Of a stretch of DNA of 64,000 nucleotides, positions 17,874 through 26,393 are shown in pieces. The stretch covers positions 496,001 through 560,000 of the forward strand of contig NZ_WUMK01000001.1 in NCBI RefSeq assembly GCF_009827055.1. Direction: 5' to 3'. Under the pieces are notes generated by a model. The model was not told the origin of the DNA. It searched no databases and saw nothing but the letters and a program-made list of their open reading frames with translations. Source of the DNA: Shinella kummerowiae (GTDB lineage Bacteria > Pseudomonadota > Alphaproteobacteria > Rhizobiales > Rhizobiaceae). Each line of letters opens with the position of its first letter. Positions within the stretch are counted from its first letter, which is position 1. A program made the position numbers and the translations under genes.

Positions 17874-20317
17874 GCGCGTACCCTTTCCGACTTGGGATCA
17901 TACATCGGCGCCAATGAGGCCTCGGCCTTCACCCGCACGCCGGCAATCTCGACCTCGTAGCTGGAAGCCAGCACATCCGCCTCGCTCTGGCCTTCGCACG
18001 GCACGTAGCCCAGGCCGATGGCGCCGCCGAGATAGTGGCCGTAGTTGCCCGACGTGATCGTCGACACGATCCTGCCGTCGCGCACGAGGGCCTCGTTGTG
18101 GAACAGCAGCGGCTCGGGATCGGCAAGTTTGAACTGCACCATGCGGCGCTTCAGCCCTTCTTCCTCCTTGCGCAACACCGCACCACGGCCGATGAAATTG
18201 CCCTTCTTCGTACGCACGGCAAAACCGAGGCCGGCTTCCAGCACATGGTCCTCGTCGGTGATGTCGTGGCCGAAATGGCGGAAGGCCTTTTCGATGCGGC
18301 AACTGTCCAGCGTGTGCAGGCCGCAGAGTTTCAGGCCGATATCCGCGCCGGCCTCCTCCAGTGCTTCAAAGACATGCGCCGTCTGGTCGGTGGAGACGTA
18401 AAGCTCCCAACCGAGTTCGCCGACATAGGTGACGCGGTGGGCGCGGGCGAGACCCATGCCGATCTCGATCTGCCGCGCCGAGGCGAAAGGATGGGCGGCA
18501 TTGGAAAAGTCGTTGGGGCTCACCTTCTGCATGAGATCACGCGCCTTCGGTCCCATGACGCAAAGCACGCTTTCGGCCGCCGTGACATCGGTGATGACGA
18601 CGAATTCGTCCGTCAGATGCTTGCGCAGCCAGGCGAGATCGCGCTGCAGCGTCGCGCCCGGCACGACGAGGAAGAAGGCGGTTTCCGAAAGCCGCGTCAC
18701 CGTCAGGTCGCTCTCGATGCCGCCGCGCGGGTTCAGCATCTGCGTGTAGACGATCTTGCCGGGTGCAACGTCCATCTGGTTGGCGCAGAGGCGTTGCAGG
18801 AAGGCGAGCGCATCGCGGCCCTCGACGCGGATCTTGCCGAAGGAGGTCATGTCGAACAGGCCGACGCCGTTGCGCACCGCAAGGTGTTCCTGTTTCTGGT
18901 TCTCGAACCAGTTCTGCCGCTTCCACGAATAGCGGTATTCCCGCTCCTGCCCCTCGTTGGCGAACCAGTTGGCGCGCTCCCAGCCTGCGACTTCGCCAAA
19001 CACCGCGCCGCGCACCTTCAGGTGTTCATGCAGCGGCGAACGGCGAACGCCGCGGGCCGTCGCCATCTGGCGATAGGGGAAGTGGTCGGCATAGAGCAGG
19101 CCGAGCGTCTCGGAGACACGATCCTTCAGATAGGTCCGGTTCTTCTGGAACGGCTGGGCGCGGCGGATATCGACCTCCCACAGATCGAACGGCGCTTCGC
19201 CGTCGTTCATCCATTGCGCCAACGCCATGCCAGCGCCACCGGAGGAGACGATGCCGATGGAATTGTAGCCGGCGGCGACCCAGTAGCCCTTCAGTTCCGG
19301 CGCCTCGCCGAGATAGTAGCGATCGTCCGGCGTGAAACTTTCCGGGCCGTTGAAGAAGGTGTGGATGCCGGCCGTTTCCAGCATCGGCATGCGATTGATG
19401 GCGTTTTCCAGGATCGGTTGGAAGTGATCGAAATCCTCCGGCAACTGGTCGAAGCAGAAGTCTTCTGAGATACCGTCCATGCCCCAGGGCTTGGCCTTCA
19501 ACTCGAAGGCGCCGATCAGCATCTTGCCGGCATCCTCCTTGTAGTAGGTGCATTCGTCCGGCACGCGCAGCACGGGCAGTCGCTGCAGGTTCGGGATCGG
19601 CTCCGTAACAATGTAGAAATGCTCGCAGGCATGCAGCGGCAGTGTGACGCCGGACATGTCGGCGAGCGTACGCCCCCACATGCCGGCGGCGTTAACCACG
19701 TTGTCGGTCTCGATGGTGAAGGTCTCGCCGTTCTGCTCGCAGGTGACGCCCGTCACCCGGCCGTCCCTGGTGAGAACCGAGATCACCTTGACGTTCTCGA
19801 TCACCGTCGCGCCGTTCTGCCGCGCGCCCTTGGCCAAAGCCATCGCGATATTGGCCGGGTCGCACTGGCCATCGAGCGGCAGGTGCACGGCGGCCTTCAC
19901 ATCGGCCGTGTTGAGGTGCGGATACATCGCCTTCACCTCATCGACGGTGATTTCGCGCACATCGACATCAAAGGCGCGGGCAAGCGAGGCCTGGCGGTAG
20001 ATCTCTTGCCTGCGCTCTTCGGTGAGCGCCACGGTCATCGAACCGCACTGGCGCATGCCGGTGCCGATGCCCGTCTCGGCCTCGAGCTTGGTGTAGAGGT
20101 CGGCGGAATATTTGGCGAGCCGCGTCATGTTCTGCGAGGCGCGCAACTGCCCGATCAGACCCGCCGCATGCCACGTCGTGCCGGATGTGAGCTGCTTGCG
20201 CTCCAGAAGCACCACATCCGTCCAGCCGAGCTTGGCCAGATGATAGGCGACCGAACAACCGGATACGCCGCCGCCGATGATGACGGCTCTCGCCTTGGAG
20301 GGAATGGGCTTCGTCAT
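17870..20317 (-). CDS. Dimethylglycine/sarcosine dehydrogenase-like flavoprotein (FAD + GcvT domains), copy 2
   Basis: The 815-residue product has an N-terminal FAD-binding DAO domain (VIIGGGVSGCSVAYHLAKLG near 12-31 and TWHAAGLIGQ), a linker domain around 385-440, and a C-terminal aminomethyltransferase (GcvT-like) half that would bind tetrahydrofolate. Enzymes of this shape oxidatively remove N-methyl groups from dimethylglycine or sarcosine and pass the one-carbon unit to folate. The neighbouring copy has the same architecture and a very similar C-terminus (DPKSERVRA here, DPNNERLRA there), so the pair arose by duplication. It overlaps both neighbours by 4 bp. Confidence 0.87.
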   Translation of the reverse strand: MTKPIPSKARAVIIGGGVSGCSVAYHLAKLGWTDVVLLERKQLTSGTTWHAAGLIGQLRASQNMTRLAKYSADLYTKLEAETGIGTGMRQCGSMTVALTEERRQEIYRQASLARAFDVDVREITVDEVKAMYPHLNTADVKAAVHLPLDGQCDPANIAMALAKGARQNGATVIENVKVISVLTRDGRVTGVTCEQNGETFTIETDNVVNAAGMWGRTLADMSGVTLPLHACEHFYIVTEPIPNLQRLPVLRVPDECTYYKEDAGKMLIGAFELKAKPWGMDGISEDFCFDQLPEDFDHFQPILENAINRMPMLETAGIHTFFNGPESFTPDDRYYLGEAPELKGYWVAAGYNSIGIVSSGGAGMALAQWMNDGEAPFDLWEVDIRRAQPFQKNRTYLKDRVSETLGLLYADHFPYRQMATARGVRRSPLHEHLKVRGAVFGEVAGWERANWFANEGQEREYRYSWKRQNWFENQKQEHLAVRNGVGLFDMTSFGKIRVEGRDALAFLQRLCANQMDVAPGKIVYTQMLNPRGGIESDLTVTRLSETAFFLVVPGATLQRDLAWLRKHLTDEFVVITDVTAAESVLCVMGPKARDLMQKVSPNDFSNAAHPFASARQIEIGMGLARAHRVTYVGELGWELYVSTDQTAHVFEALEEAGADIGLKLCGLHTLDSCRIEKAFRHFGHDITDEDHVLEAGLGFAVRTKKGNFIGRGAVLRKEEEGLKRRMVQFKLADPEPLLFHNEALVRDGRIVSTITSGNYGHYLGGAIGLGYVPCEGQSEADVLASSYEVEIAGVRVKAEASLAPMYDPKSERVRA

Positions 20318-22764
20318 GCACGCAGTCTTTCATTGTTGGGGTCGAACAGCGGTCCATCGGGCTGGACGGTCGCCTTGAAGCGGTCGCCGTAGATTTCCAC
20401 CTCGATTTCCGTGCCGGGCACGGCGAGGTCGGCCTTCAGCATGCCGAGCGCGATGGATTTTCCGGTGCGGTAGCCCCAGTTGCCGGAGGTCGTCTCGCCG
20501 ACCACCTTGCCGGCGTGCCAGAGCGTCGACATGTAGGGCGCGTCGCAGTCGCCGGCCTCCACCGTCAGCGTCACGAAGCGCTTGGTGACGCCCTGCTGTT
20601 TCTCGCGCTCCAGCGCCGCCTTGCCCTTGAAATCGGGCTTCGCCCAGTCGACGAAACGGTCGAGGCCGCCTTGCAGGATCGTGTAGTCCGTCGAAAGGTC
20701 GCCCTTCCAGGCACGATAGCCCTTCTCGATACGCAGGCTGTCGAGCGCTTCCATGCCGAAGGGCTTGAGGCCGTGCTTCTGGCCTGCATCCCAGACCGCA
20801 TCGAAGATCGCCTTCGTGTCCTCGACCTTCGTATGGATTTCCCAGCCGAGTTCGCCGGCGAAGGAAACGCGCACGAGCTGGCACCAGCGGCCGGCGATCT
20901 GGCAGCTCTGATGCGTCAGCCAGCCCTTCTGGAGATCCGCATCGGTGACCTCGGCGAGGATGGCGCGGGATGTCGGGCCAGAGAGGATCTGGCAAGAGAA
21001 GTTGTCCGTCACATCGTCGATGGTGAAGGCGGCATCCTTGGGCGCGTGCTTTTGCAGCCACTCCAGATCATGCCACTGGGCGGTCGCGGCGGTGATGAGG
21101 AAGAAGAAATCCTCGTCCAGCATCATCACCGACATTTCCGTGACGATGCGGCCCTTGTCGTCGGAGAAATAGGCAAGCCCGATACGGCCGGGCTTCGGCA
21201 CCTTGCCGGTAATAAGCGACGAAAGCCAAACCGTCGCCCCCTCACCCTTCACACGGAAACGCGAGAAACCCGGCAGGTCGAGAATGCCGGCGGCCTCGGT
21301 GACGGCACGGCATTCCTCCTCGATGCGCGGCCGCCAGGGGCCTTCGCGGTTCCAGGTCTGGGTCGATTCTTCCGACGTGTCGTCGCCAGGCTTGGCGTAC
21401 CAGTTGGCGCGCTCCCAGCCGTTATAGGGCTTGAACTGCGCGCCCAGCGCCTTCATGCGGTCATGGATCGGCGAGTGTTTCATGTCCCGCCCGGCCGGCC
21501 AGGCGTGTTTGGGAAAGTGCATGGCATATTCGTGGCCGTAGATTTCCATGCCCTTGGCGACGCAATAGTCCTTGTCGGCGGCAAACGACGTGTAGCGGCG
21601 CGGATCGCAGGACCACATGTCCCATTCCGTCTCGCCTTCCGTCACCCACTCCGCCAGCACCTTGCCTGCCCCGCCGGCCTGGCAGATACCGAAGGTGAAG
21701 ACGCAGGCCTCGAAGGCATTCGGCACGCCGGGCATCGGGCCGATCAGTGGGTTACCATCAGGCGCATAGGGAATGGGGCCATTGATCATGCGCGACAGGC
21801 CGGCGGTGCCAAGGATCGGCACGCGCTCGACGGCGTCGTTGAGATACCATTCGAGGCGGTCGAGATCGTCCGGGAAAAGCTGGAAGGAAAAGTCGTCCGG
21901 CATCGGATCATCGGGCGTTACCCAATGCGCCTTGCAGTTGCGCTCATACGGACCGAGGTTCATGCCCGTCTTTTCCTGGCGAAGGTAATAGGAGCTGTCG
22001 ACGTCGCGCAGCAGCGGCAGCTTGTGGCCGGCCTCGCGCGACCAGGCGGCCAGTTCCGGGATTTCCTCGAACAGCATGTACTGATGGCTCATCACCATCA
22101 TCGGCACGTCGCGACCGAACCATTTGCCGACCTCGCGGGCATAGTAGCCGGCGGCATTGACCACCTTCTCGCAGCGGATGTCGCCCTGCGGCGTGGAAAT
22201 CACCCATTCTTCGCCCTCGCGGCGCACGCCGGTGGCGGGACAGAAGCGGAAGATTTTTGCGCCCATGTCACGCGCGCCCTTGGCCAGCGCCTGCGTCAAC
22301 TGTGCCGGGTCGATGTCGCCGTCATTGGGGTCGTAGAGCGCACCGGTCAGGTCATGCGTTTCAAGGAAGGGGTATTTTCCGCGCATCTCATCGGGCGAGA
22401 GGATGTCGAGATCCATGCCCTGGTAGCGGCCCATGCCGACGACACGCTTGAACTCCTGCAACCGCTCCCTCGAGTGGCCGAGGCGGATGGAGCCCGTGAC
22501 ATGGTAGTTCATCGGGTAGTCGACGAGATCGCCGAGTTCGCGATAGAGCGACGCGGAATAGCGCTGCATGTTCATCAGCGACCAGGAGGACGAGAAGGTC
22601 GGCACGTTGCCGGCGGCATGCCAGGTGGAGCCGGCCGTCAACTCGTTCTTTTCCAGGAGCACGCAGTCCGTCCAGCCGGCCTTGGCCAGATGATAGAGCG
22701 CGGACGCGCCGACGGCACCTCCGCCGATGATGACGACGCGCGCATGGGATGGCAGTCCGGACAT
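20314..22764 (-). CDS. Dimethylglycine/sarcosine dehydrogenase-like flavoprotein (FAD + GcvT domains), copy 1
   Basis: First gene of the operon, 816 residues. The FAD motif is VVIIGGGAVGASALYHLAKAG near residue 10, followed by STWHAAGNVPTF. The oxidoreductase half includes INGPIPYAPDGNPLIGP. The GcvT-like half contains FSRFRVKGEGA and FAGELGWEIHT. The ATG at 22764 has GGGGAG five to eight bases upstream; an in-frame start 18 codons earlier lacks one. With copy 2 and the MttB gene it suggests stepwise demethylation, with formaldehyde or C1 units captured by folate. Divergent from a LysR gene. Confidence 0.87.
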   Translation of the reverse strand: MSGLPSHARVVIIGGGAVGASALYHLAKAGWTDCVLLEKNELTAGSTWHAAGNVPTFSSSWSLMNMQRYSASLYRELGDLVDYPMNYHVTGSIRLGHSRERLQEFKRVVGMGRYQGMDLDILSPDEMRGKYPFLETHDLTGALYDPNDGDIDPAQLTQALAKGARDMGAKIFRFCPATGVRREGEEWVISTPQGDIRCEKVVNAAGYYAREVGKWFGRDVPMMVMSHQYMLFEEIPELAAWSREAGHKLPLLRDVDSSYYLRQEKTGMNLGPYERNCKAHWVTPDDPMPDDFSFQLFPDDLDRLEWYLNDAVERVPILGTAGLSRMINGPIPYAPDGNPLIGPMPGVPNAFEACVFTFGICQAGGAGKVLAEWVTEGETEWDMWSCDPRRYTSFAADKDYCVAKGMEIYGHEYAMHFPKHAWPAGRDMKHSPIHDRMKALGAQFKPYNGWERANWYAKPGDDTSEESTQTWNREGPWRPRIEEECRAVTEAAGILDLPGFSRFRVKGEGATVWLSSLITGKVPKPGRIGLAYFSDDKGRIVTEMSVMMLDEDFFFLITAATAQWHDLEWLQKHAPKDAAFTIDDVTDNFSCQILSGPTSRAILAEVTDADLQKGWLTHQSCQIAGRWCQLVRVSFAGELGWEIHTKVEDTKAIFDAVWDAGQKHGLKPFGMEALDSLRIEKGYRAWKGDLSTDYTILQGGLDRFVDWAKPDFKGKAALEREKQQGVTKRFVTLTVEAGDCDAPYMSTLWHAGKVVGETTSGNWGYRTGKSIALGMLKADLAVPGTEIEVEIYGDRFKATVQPDGPLFDPNNERLRA

Positions 22765-22826
22765 TCTTTCTCCCCTTTTTTGCAGGGAATTTGTGGCAAC
22801 CAAAACGCCCGGCAGCAAGCTGCGGA

Positions 22827-22848
22827 ATTCGCTTTATTAATCGAGAAT
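22827..22848. promoter_or_regulatory. Possible LysR-type operator in the divergent promoter region
   Basis: The 128-bp divergent region contains a dyad with half-sites ATTC (22827) and GAAT (22845) flanking AT-rich DNA. LysR regulators often bind interrupted dyads between themselves and a divergent target. The match is short and the call is tentative. Confidence 0.2.
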
Positions 22849-22892
22849 GCCGATTACACTGGCGCCAAACACTCACGAAATACGGCGCATTC

Positions 22893-23750
22893 ATGCAAAT
22901 CATCCTGATTGAGACATTCCTCGACCTGATGGAAACGAAGAACTTCAACCGCACGGCGGAGCGGCTGAACATCACGCAATCGACCGTCACCCACCGCATC
23001 AATGCGCTGGAGGCGGCGTTCGCGCGAAAACTCTTCGCGCGCAACAAGGGTGGCACGCAGCCGACCGCCGCCGGCCTGCGCTTCCTCGATCATGCCAAAG
23101 CCCTGCAACATCAATGGCATGAGGCCACCCGCGCGGTGGAGACGGCCGGCGCCTACGAGCGCTCCATGCGCATCGGCCTGCAGCACGACCTCGCCGCTCA
23201 CTTTGCCGGCGACTGGCTGGCGGCGGTGCGCAAGGAACTGCCGGCCACCTCGATCTATCTGGAGGTCGATTATTCCAACCAGATGAACCGCGATCTCGGC
23301 GCCGGCGACCTCGACCTCGCCATCCTCTTCACGCCGCACTACCTGCCGGACCTGCACTACGAGCGTATCGGCGACGTGCATTACGAGATGGTGAGCAACA
23401 AGGTGACGCGCATCGAGGATGTGAGGCCAGAAGACTATATCCAGGCTGTCTATTCTCCGGCCTTCGACCGCCTGCACAGGCAGGCGCACCCGGACCTCTC
23501 CACCGCGCCGATCGCCAGCGGCGAAACGACCGCCATTCTCGCGCTGATGCAGAAACTCGGTGGCTCGGCCTTCGTGATGGCTGCGGATGCGAAGCGCCTG
23601 CTGCGGTCGGGGGCTGCAAGCCGGGTCGCCGGTGCGGAGCCGATCGCGCAAGCCGTCTACGCCGCCGTCAACGTGCGCACCCGCCATGCCCACCAGCACC
23701 GGCGCATTATCACCGTCCTTCAAACCCTGCTTGCCACGCTTGGCCATTGA
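22893..23750 (+). CDS. LysR-family transcriptional regulator of the methylated-amine operon
   Basis: The product has 285 residues. The helix-turn-helix includes FLDLMETKNFNRTAERLNITQSTVTHRINALE. The sensor domain carries MRIGLQHDLAAHF and SGETTAILALMQKLGGSAF. The frame remains open upstream, but the ATG at 22893 gives the normal LysR N-terminus. Divergent from the flavoprotein operon and probably its regulator; the target is inferred from position. Confidence 0.88.
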   Translation: MQIILIETFLDLMETKNFNRTAERLNITQSTVTHRINALEAAFARKLFARNKGGTQPTAAGLRFLDHAKALQHQWHEATRAVETAGAYERSMRIGLQHDLAAHFAGDWLAAVRKELPATSIYLEVDYSNQMNRDLGAGDLDLAILFTPHYLPDLHYERIGDVHYEMVSNKVTRIEDVRPEDYIQAVYSPAFDRLHRQAHPDLSTAPIASGETTAILALMQKLGGSAFVMAADAKRLLRSGAASRVAGAEPIAQAVYAAVNVRTRHAHQHRRIITVLQTLLATLGH

Positions 23751-23806
23751 AACCGAACGGACCGATGCCTATTAACGGCAAATCGCATCTGACGAAGGAA
23801 TCGCCC

Positions 23807-24061
23807 ATGGCCGCCCGTGACCGCTACTCGCGCAAGCTCGAATGCGCCATGTGCGGCAATTCCGGTTATGCCGAAGTGTCCGAAGACGACATGCCGACGC
23901 GGAAGAACCCGGATTTCACCGTCGATTCCCTGCCGCGCGGCTTCCTCACCGAGCGGCCGTCGAAATATCCCGAAAAACACATGATCCGCTGCCGCTGCGG
24001 CCATGTCTTCAAGTTCCAGCAGAAGACGGTCTATGCCGAAGGCGGCGAGCCGAGGCGGTAA
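23807..24061 (+). CDS. Small zinc-ribbon-like protein of unknown function
   Basis: The product has 84 residues. It has CAMCGNSGYAEVSEDD near the start and RCRCGHVFKFQQKTVYAEGG at the end, two paired-cysteine knuckles that could hold one zinc ion. AAGGAA lies 8-10 bases before the ATG at 23807. It starts 56 bp after the LysR gene and ends 2 bp before the convergent SDR gene. No function is recognised. Confidence 0.65.
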   Translation: MAARDRYSRKLECAMCGNSGYAEVSEDDMPTRKNPDFTVDSLPRGFLTERPSKYPEKHMIRCRCGHVFKFQQKTVYAEGGEPRR

Positions 24062-24063
24062 CC

Positions 24064-24840
24064 CTACCCCCGCCCCACGAACGGCATCATCGTTGCCATC
24101 ACGGTCATCGTCAGGACATTGGCATCGAGCGGCAGGCTCGCCATGTAGATCACGGCATCGGCGACGTGCTTGACCGGCATGGTCGGTTCGCGGGCGATCT
24201 CGCCATTGGCCTGAAGCACGCCGGCATTCATCTTCGAGGTCATGTCCGTCGCGGCATTGCCGATGTCGATCTGGCCGCAGGCGATGTCATATTTGCGCCC
24301 GTCGAGCGCTGTCGACTTGGTGAGGCCGGTGATGGCGTGTTTCGTCGCCGTATAGGGCGCGGAGTTCGGTCGCGGCGCGCTGGCGGAGATCGAGCCGTTG
24401 TTGATGATGCGGCCGCCGCGCGGGCTCTGGTCCTTCATGATCCTGAACGCCTGCTGCGTGCAGAGGAAGGCGCCGGTCAGGTTCGCGCCGAGAACATTTG
24501 TCCACTCTTCGAAAGGAATGTCTTCCAGAAGCGCTGGCGAAACGTTCGAACCGGCATTGTTGACCAACACGTCGAGCCGGCCGAAATCGCGTTTCACCTG
24601 CGCGAAGGCGGCTGCCACCTGTGCCGGATCACCGACATCGCAGGTGATCGCCTTGACCGGATTACCGGTCTCGCCGGAAATCCCTGCCGCCGCCTCTTCC
24701 AGCACCGCCGCCCGGCGGCCGGTGATGACGACCGCATAACCCTCCGCGCTCAAACCGCGCGCGATGGCCAGGCCAATGCCCGTGCCGCCGCCCGTCACGA
24801 GCGCAATCCTGTCCTTGCCGGTCCTGCCCCATTCGGTCAT
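24064..24840 (-). CDS. Short-chain dehydrogenase/reductase (SDR)
   Basis: A classical SDR of 258 residues. It shows the cofactor motif TGGGTGIG (16-23), NNAG in VLVNNAGSN, the serine-containing [12 protein letters not shown] and the catalytic YTATK. An Arg-rich ITGRRA after strand 2 suggests NADP. The C-terminus lacks the usual PGxxxT and reads [12 protein letters not shown]. Substrate unknown. It lies 69 bp downstream of ndh on the same strand. Confidence 0.88.
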   Translation of the reverse strand: MTEWGRTGKDRIALVTGGGTGIGLAIARGLSAEGYAVVITGRRAAVLEEAAAGISGETGNPVKAITCDVGDPAQVAAAFAQVKRDFGRLDVLVNNAGSNVSPALLEDIPFEEWTNVLGANLTGAFLCTQQAFRIMKDQSPRGGRIINNGSISASAPRPNSAPYTATKHAITGLTKSTALDGRKYDIACGQIDIGNAATDMTSKMNAGVLQANGEIAREPTMPVKHVADAVIYMASLPLDANVLTMTVMATMMPFVGRG

Positions 24841-24909
24841 TCCGGGTCATCCTCCTGTTTCCGATGCGCAATGGTTTCGACGAAAACCCGTTGCGAGGCA
24901 AGCGTCCCG

Positions 24910-26190
24910 TCAACCCTCTGGCCTGCGTTTCGCCACGTCGGCCTGGGTGATCAGCCGGGCACTTCGCTGGCCGGTCAGGTAGATCCACAACCAGCTCATG
25001 GCAACGGCGAGGCGGTTGCGCAGGCCGATCAGGAAATAGACATGGGCGATGCCCCAGGTCCACCAGGCAAGCCGCCCCTTCAGCTTGATCCAGCCGAGAT
25101 CGACGATGGCAGCGCGCTTGCCGATGGTCGCGAGATTGCCGTCGCTGCGATAAGCGAAGGCTTTTGGCGCTGGTTTGCCGGCAAGGCGGGCGGTGATCGT
25201 ATCCGCCACGTAGCGCCCCTCCTGCTTTGCCGCAGGCGCAACTCCCGGCACGATCTTGCCATCAGCCGTCGGCACATGGGCGGTGTCGCCGATGACAAAG
25301 ACATCCGGATGGCCGGGGGCAGTCAGATCCGGCGCGACCAGAACGCGCCCTGCCCTGTCCGCCGGTGCGCCCAGCCATTCGGCCGCAGGTGAAGCCGCCA
25401 CGCCGGCCGCCCAGAGGATCGTCGCGGCCGGCAGCAACTCCTCGCCGAGTTCGATACCCGCCTCACCGCATTGCGACACGGCCTTGCCGGTGCGAACCTC
25501 GACGCCAAGCCGGGTCAGCGCACCTTCCGCATAGGCCGAGAGATCCTCGGTGAACCCCGCCAGGATGCGCGGGCCGGCCTCGACCAGCACGACACGCGCC
25601 TCCCGCGTGTCGATGTTGCGGAAATCGCGGCGCAGCGTCTCGTGCGCGAGTTCGGCAATGGTGCCGGCGAGCTCGACGCCGGTCGGGCCGGCGCCGATGA
25701 TGGCAAAGGTCAACAGGCGGCGACGCTCGGCCGCATCGGGCTCCCATTCGGCCTGTTCGAAGGCAGCAAGAATGCGGCGGCGGATGGTCGTCGCATCCTC
25801 CAGCGTCTTGAGGCCGGGCGCGTAGGGCTCCCAGGCGTCATTGCCGAAATAGGCGTGGCGCGCGCCGGTGGCGATGATCAGCGTGTCGTAGGCGATTGCG
25901 CGCGCGTCATCCAGTAAGACGGTTTTTGCCTGCGTGTTCACGCCGGTGACGGTGCCGAGCAGCGTGGTGACATTCTCGAAGCGGCTCAGCAGCGAGCGGA
26001 TCGGCCAGGCGATTTCCGAGGTGGCGAGCGACGCCGTCGCGACCTGGTAGAGCAGCGGCTGGAACAGATGGTGGTTGCGCCGGTCGATGACCGTGATGCG
26101 GACATCGCCTTTGGCGAGATTCCGCGCCGCCTCGAGCCCCCCGAAACCCGCCCCGATGATGACGATGTGGTGGTGGTCGCTTGGCGTCAT
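24910..26190 (-). CDS. ndh: Type II NADH dehydrogenase (NAD(P)/FAD-dependent oxidoreductase)
   Basis: NDH-2 passes electrons from NADH to quinone without pumping protons. The 426-residue protein has the FAD motif VIIGAGFGGLEAARNLA, the NADH-binding motif IIGAGPTGVELAGTIAEL, a late FAD contact VFVIGDTAHVP, and YHRRNHHLFQPLLYQVAT-type sequence (RRNHHLFQPLLYQVAT). A C-terminal amphipathic stretch (LRNRLAVAMSWLWIYLTG) would anchor it to the membrane. The length is normal for the family. Confidence 0.88.
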   Translation of the reverse strand: MTPSDHHHIVIIGAGFGGLEAARNLAKGDVRITVIDRRNHHLFQPLLYQVATASLATSEIAWPIRSLLSRFENVTTLLGTVTGVNTQAKTVLLDDARAIAYDTLIIATGARHAYFGNDAWEPYAPGLKTLEDATTIRRRILAAFEQAEWEPDAAERRRLLTFAIIGAGPTGVELAGTIAELAHETLRRDFRNIDTREARVVLVEAGPRILAGFTEDLSAYAEGALTRLGVEVRTGKAVSQCGEAGIELGEELLPAATILWAAGVAASPAAEWLGAPADRAGRVLVAPDLTAPGHPDVFVIGDTAHVPTADGKIVPGVAPAAKQEGRYVADTITARLAGKPAPKAFAYRSDGNLATIGKRAAIVDLGWIKLKGRLAWWTWGIAHVYFLIGLRNRLAVAMSWLWIYLTGQRSARLITQADVAKRRPEG

Positions 26191-26304
26191 CCTGATGCTC
26201 CGTCGCCTTCTGGGCGACGCGTCAGGCGCGGGCCCTTCCGGTGCCGGACGTTAGCCTTTCTCACGTTGCGGTGCCACCAAAAAGCCGACGCAATTCGCAT
26301 CCGC

Positions 26305-26342
26305 AAAAAGGAACGTCCATGCCGACGACAGCCGGCATGGAC
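26305..26342 (-). terminator. Rho-independent-type terminator after the OFA transporter
   Basis: Read on the minus strand, a 10-bp perfect stem (GTCCATGCCG with CGGCATGGAC, arms 26333-26342 and 26315-26324) is followed by GTTCC and five T residues. It lies about 50 bp past the transporter stop and separates it from ndh on the same strand. Confidence 0.7.
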
Positions 26343-26393
26343 GCGCTTGGGAGGATCGCGCAAGGCTTTCGCTTTACGCATCCCGCGGGAGGC

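Noticed and set aside
20515..22908. A 797-codon plus-strand frame
   Set aside because: It is the exact antisense of a well-recognised FAD/GcvT flavoprotein gene. The translation is Arg/His-rich with no domain; in high-GC DNA such antisense frames stay open by codon bias.
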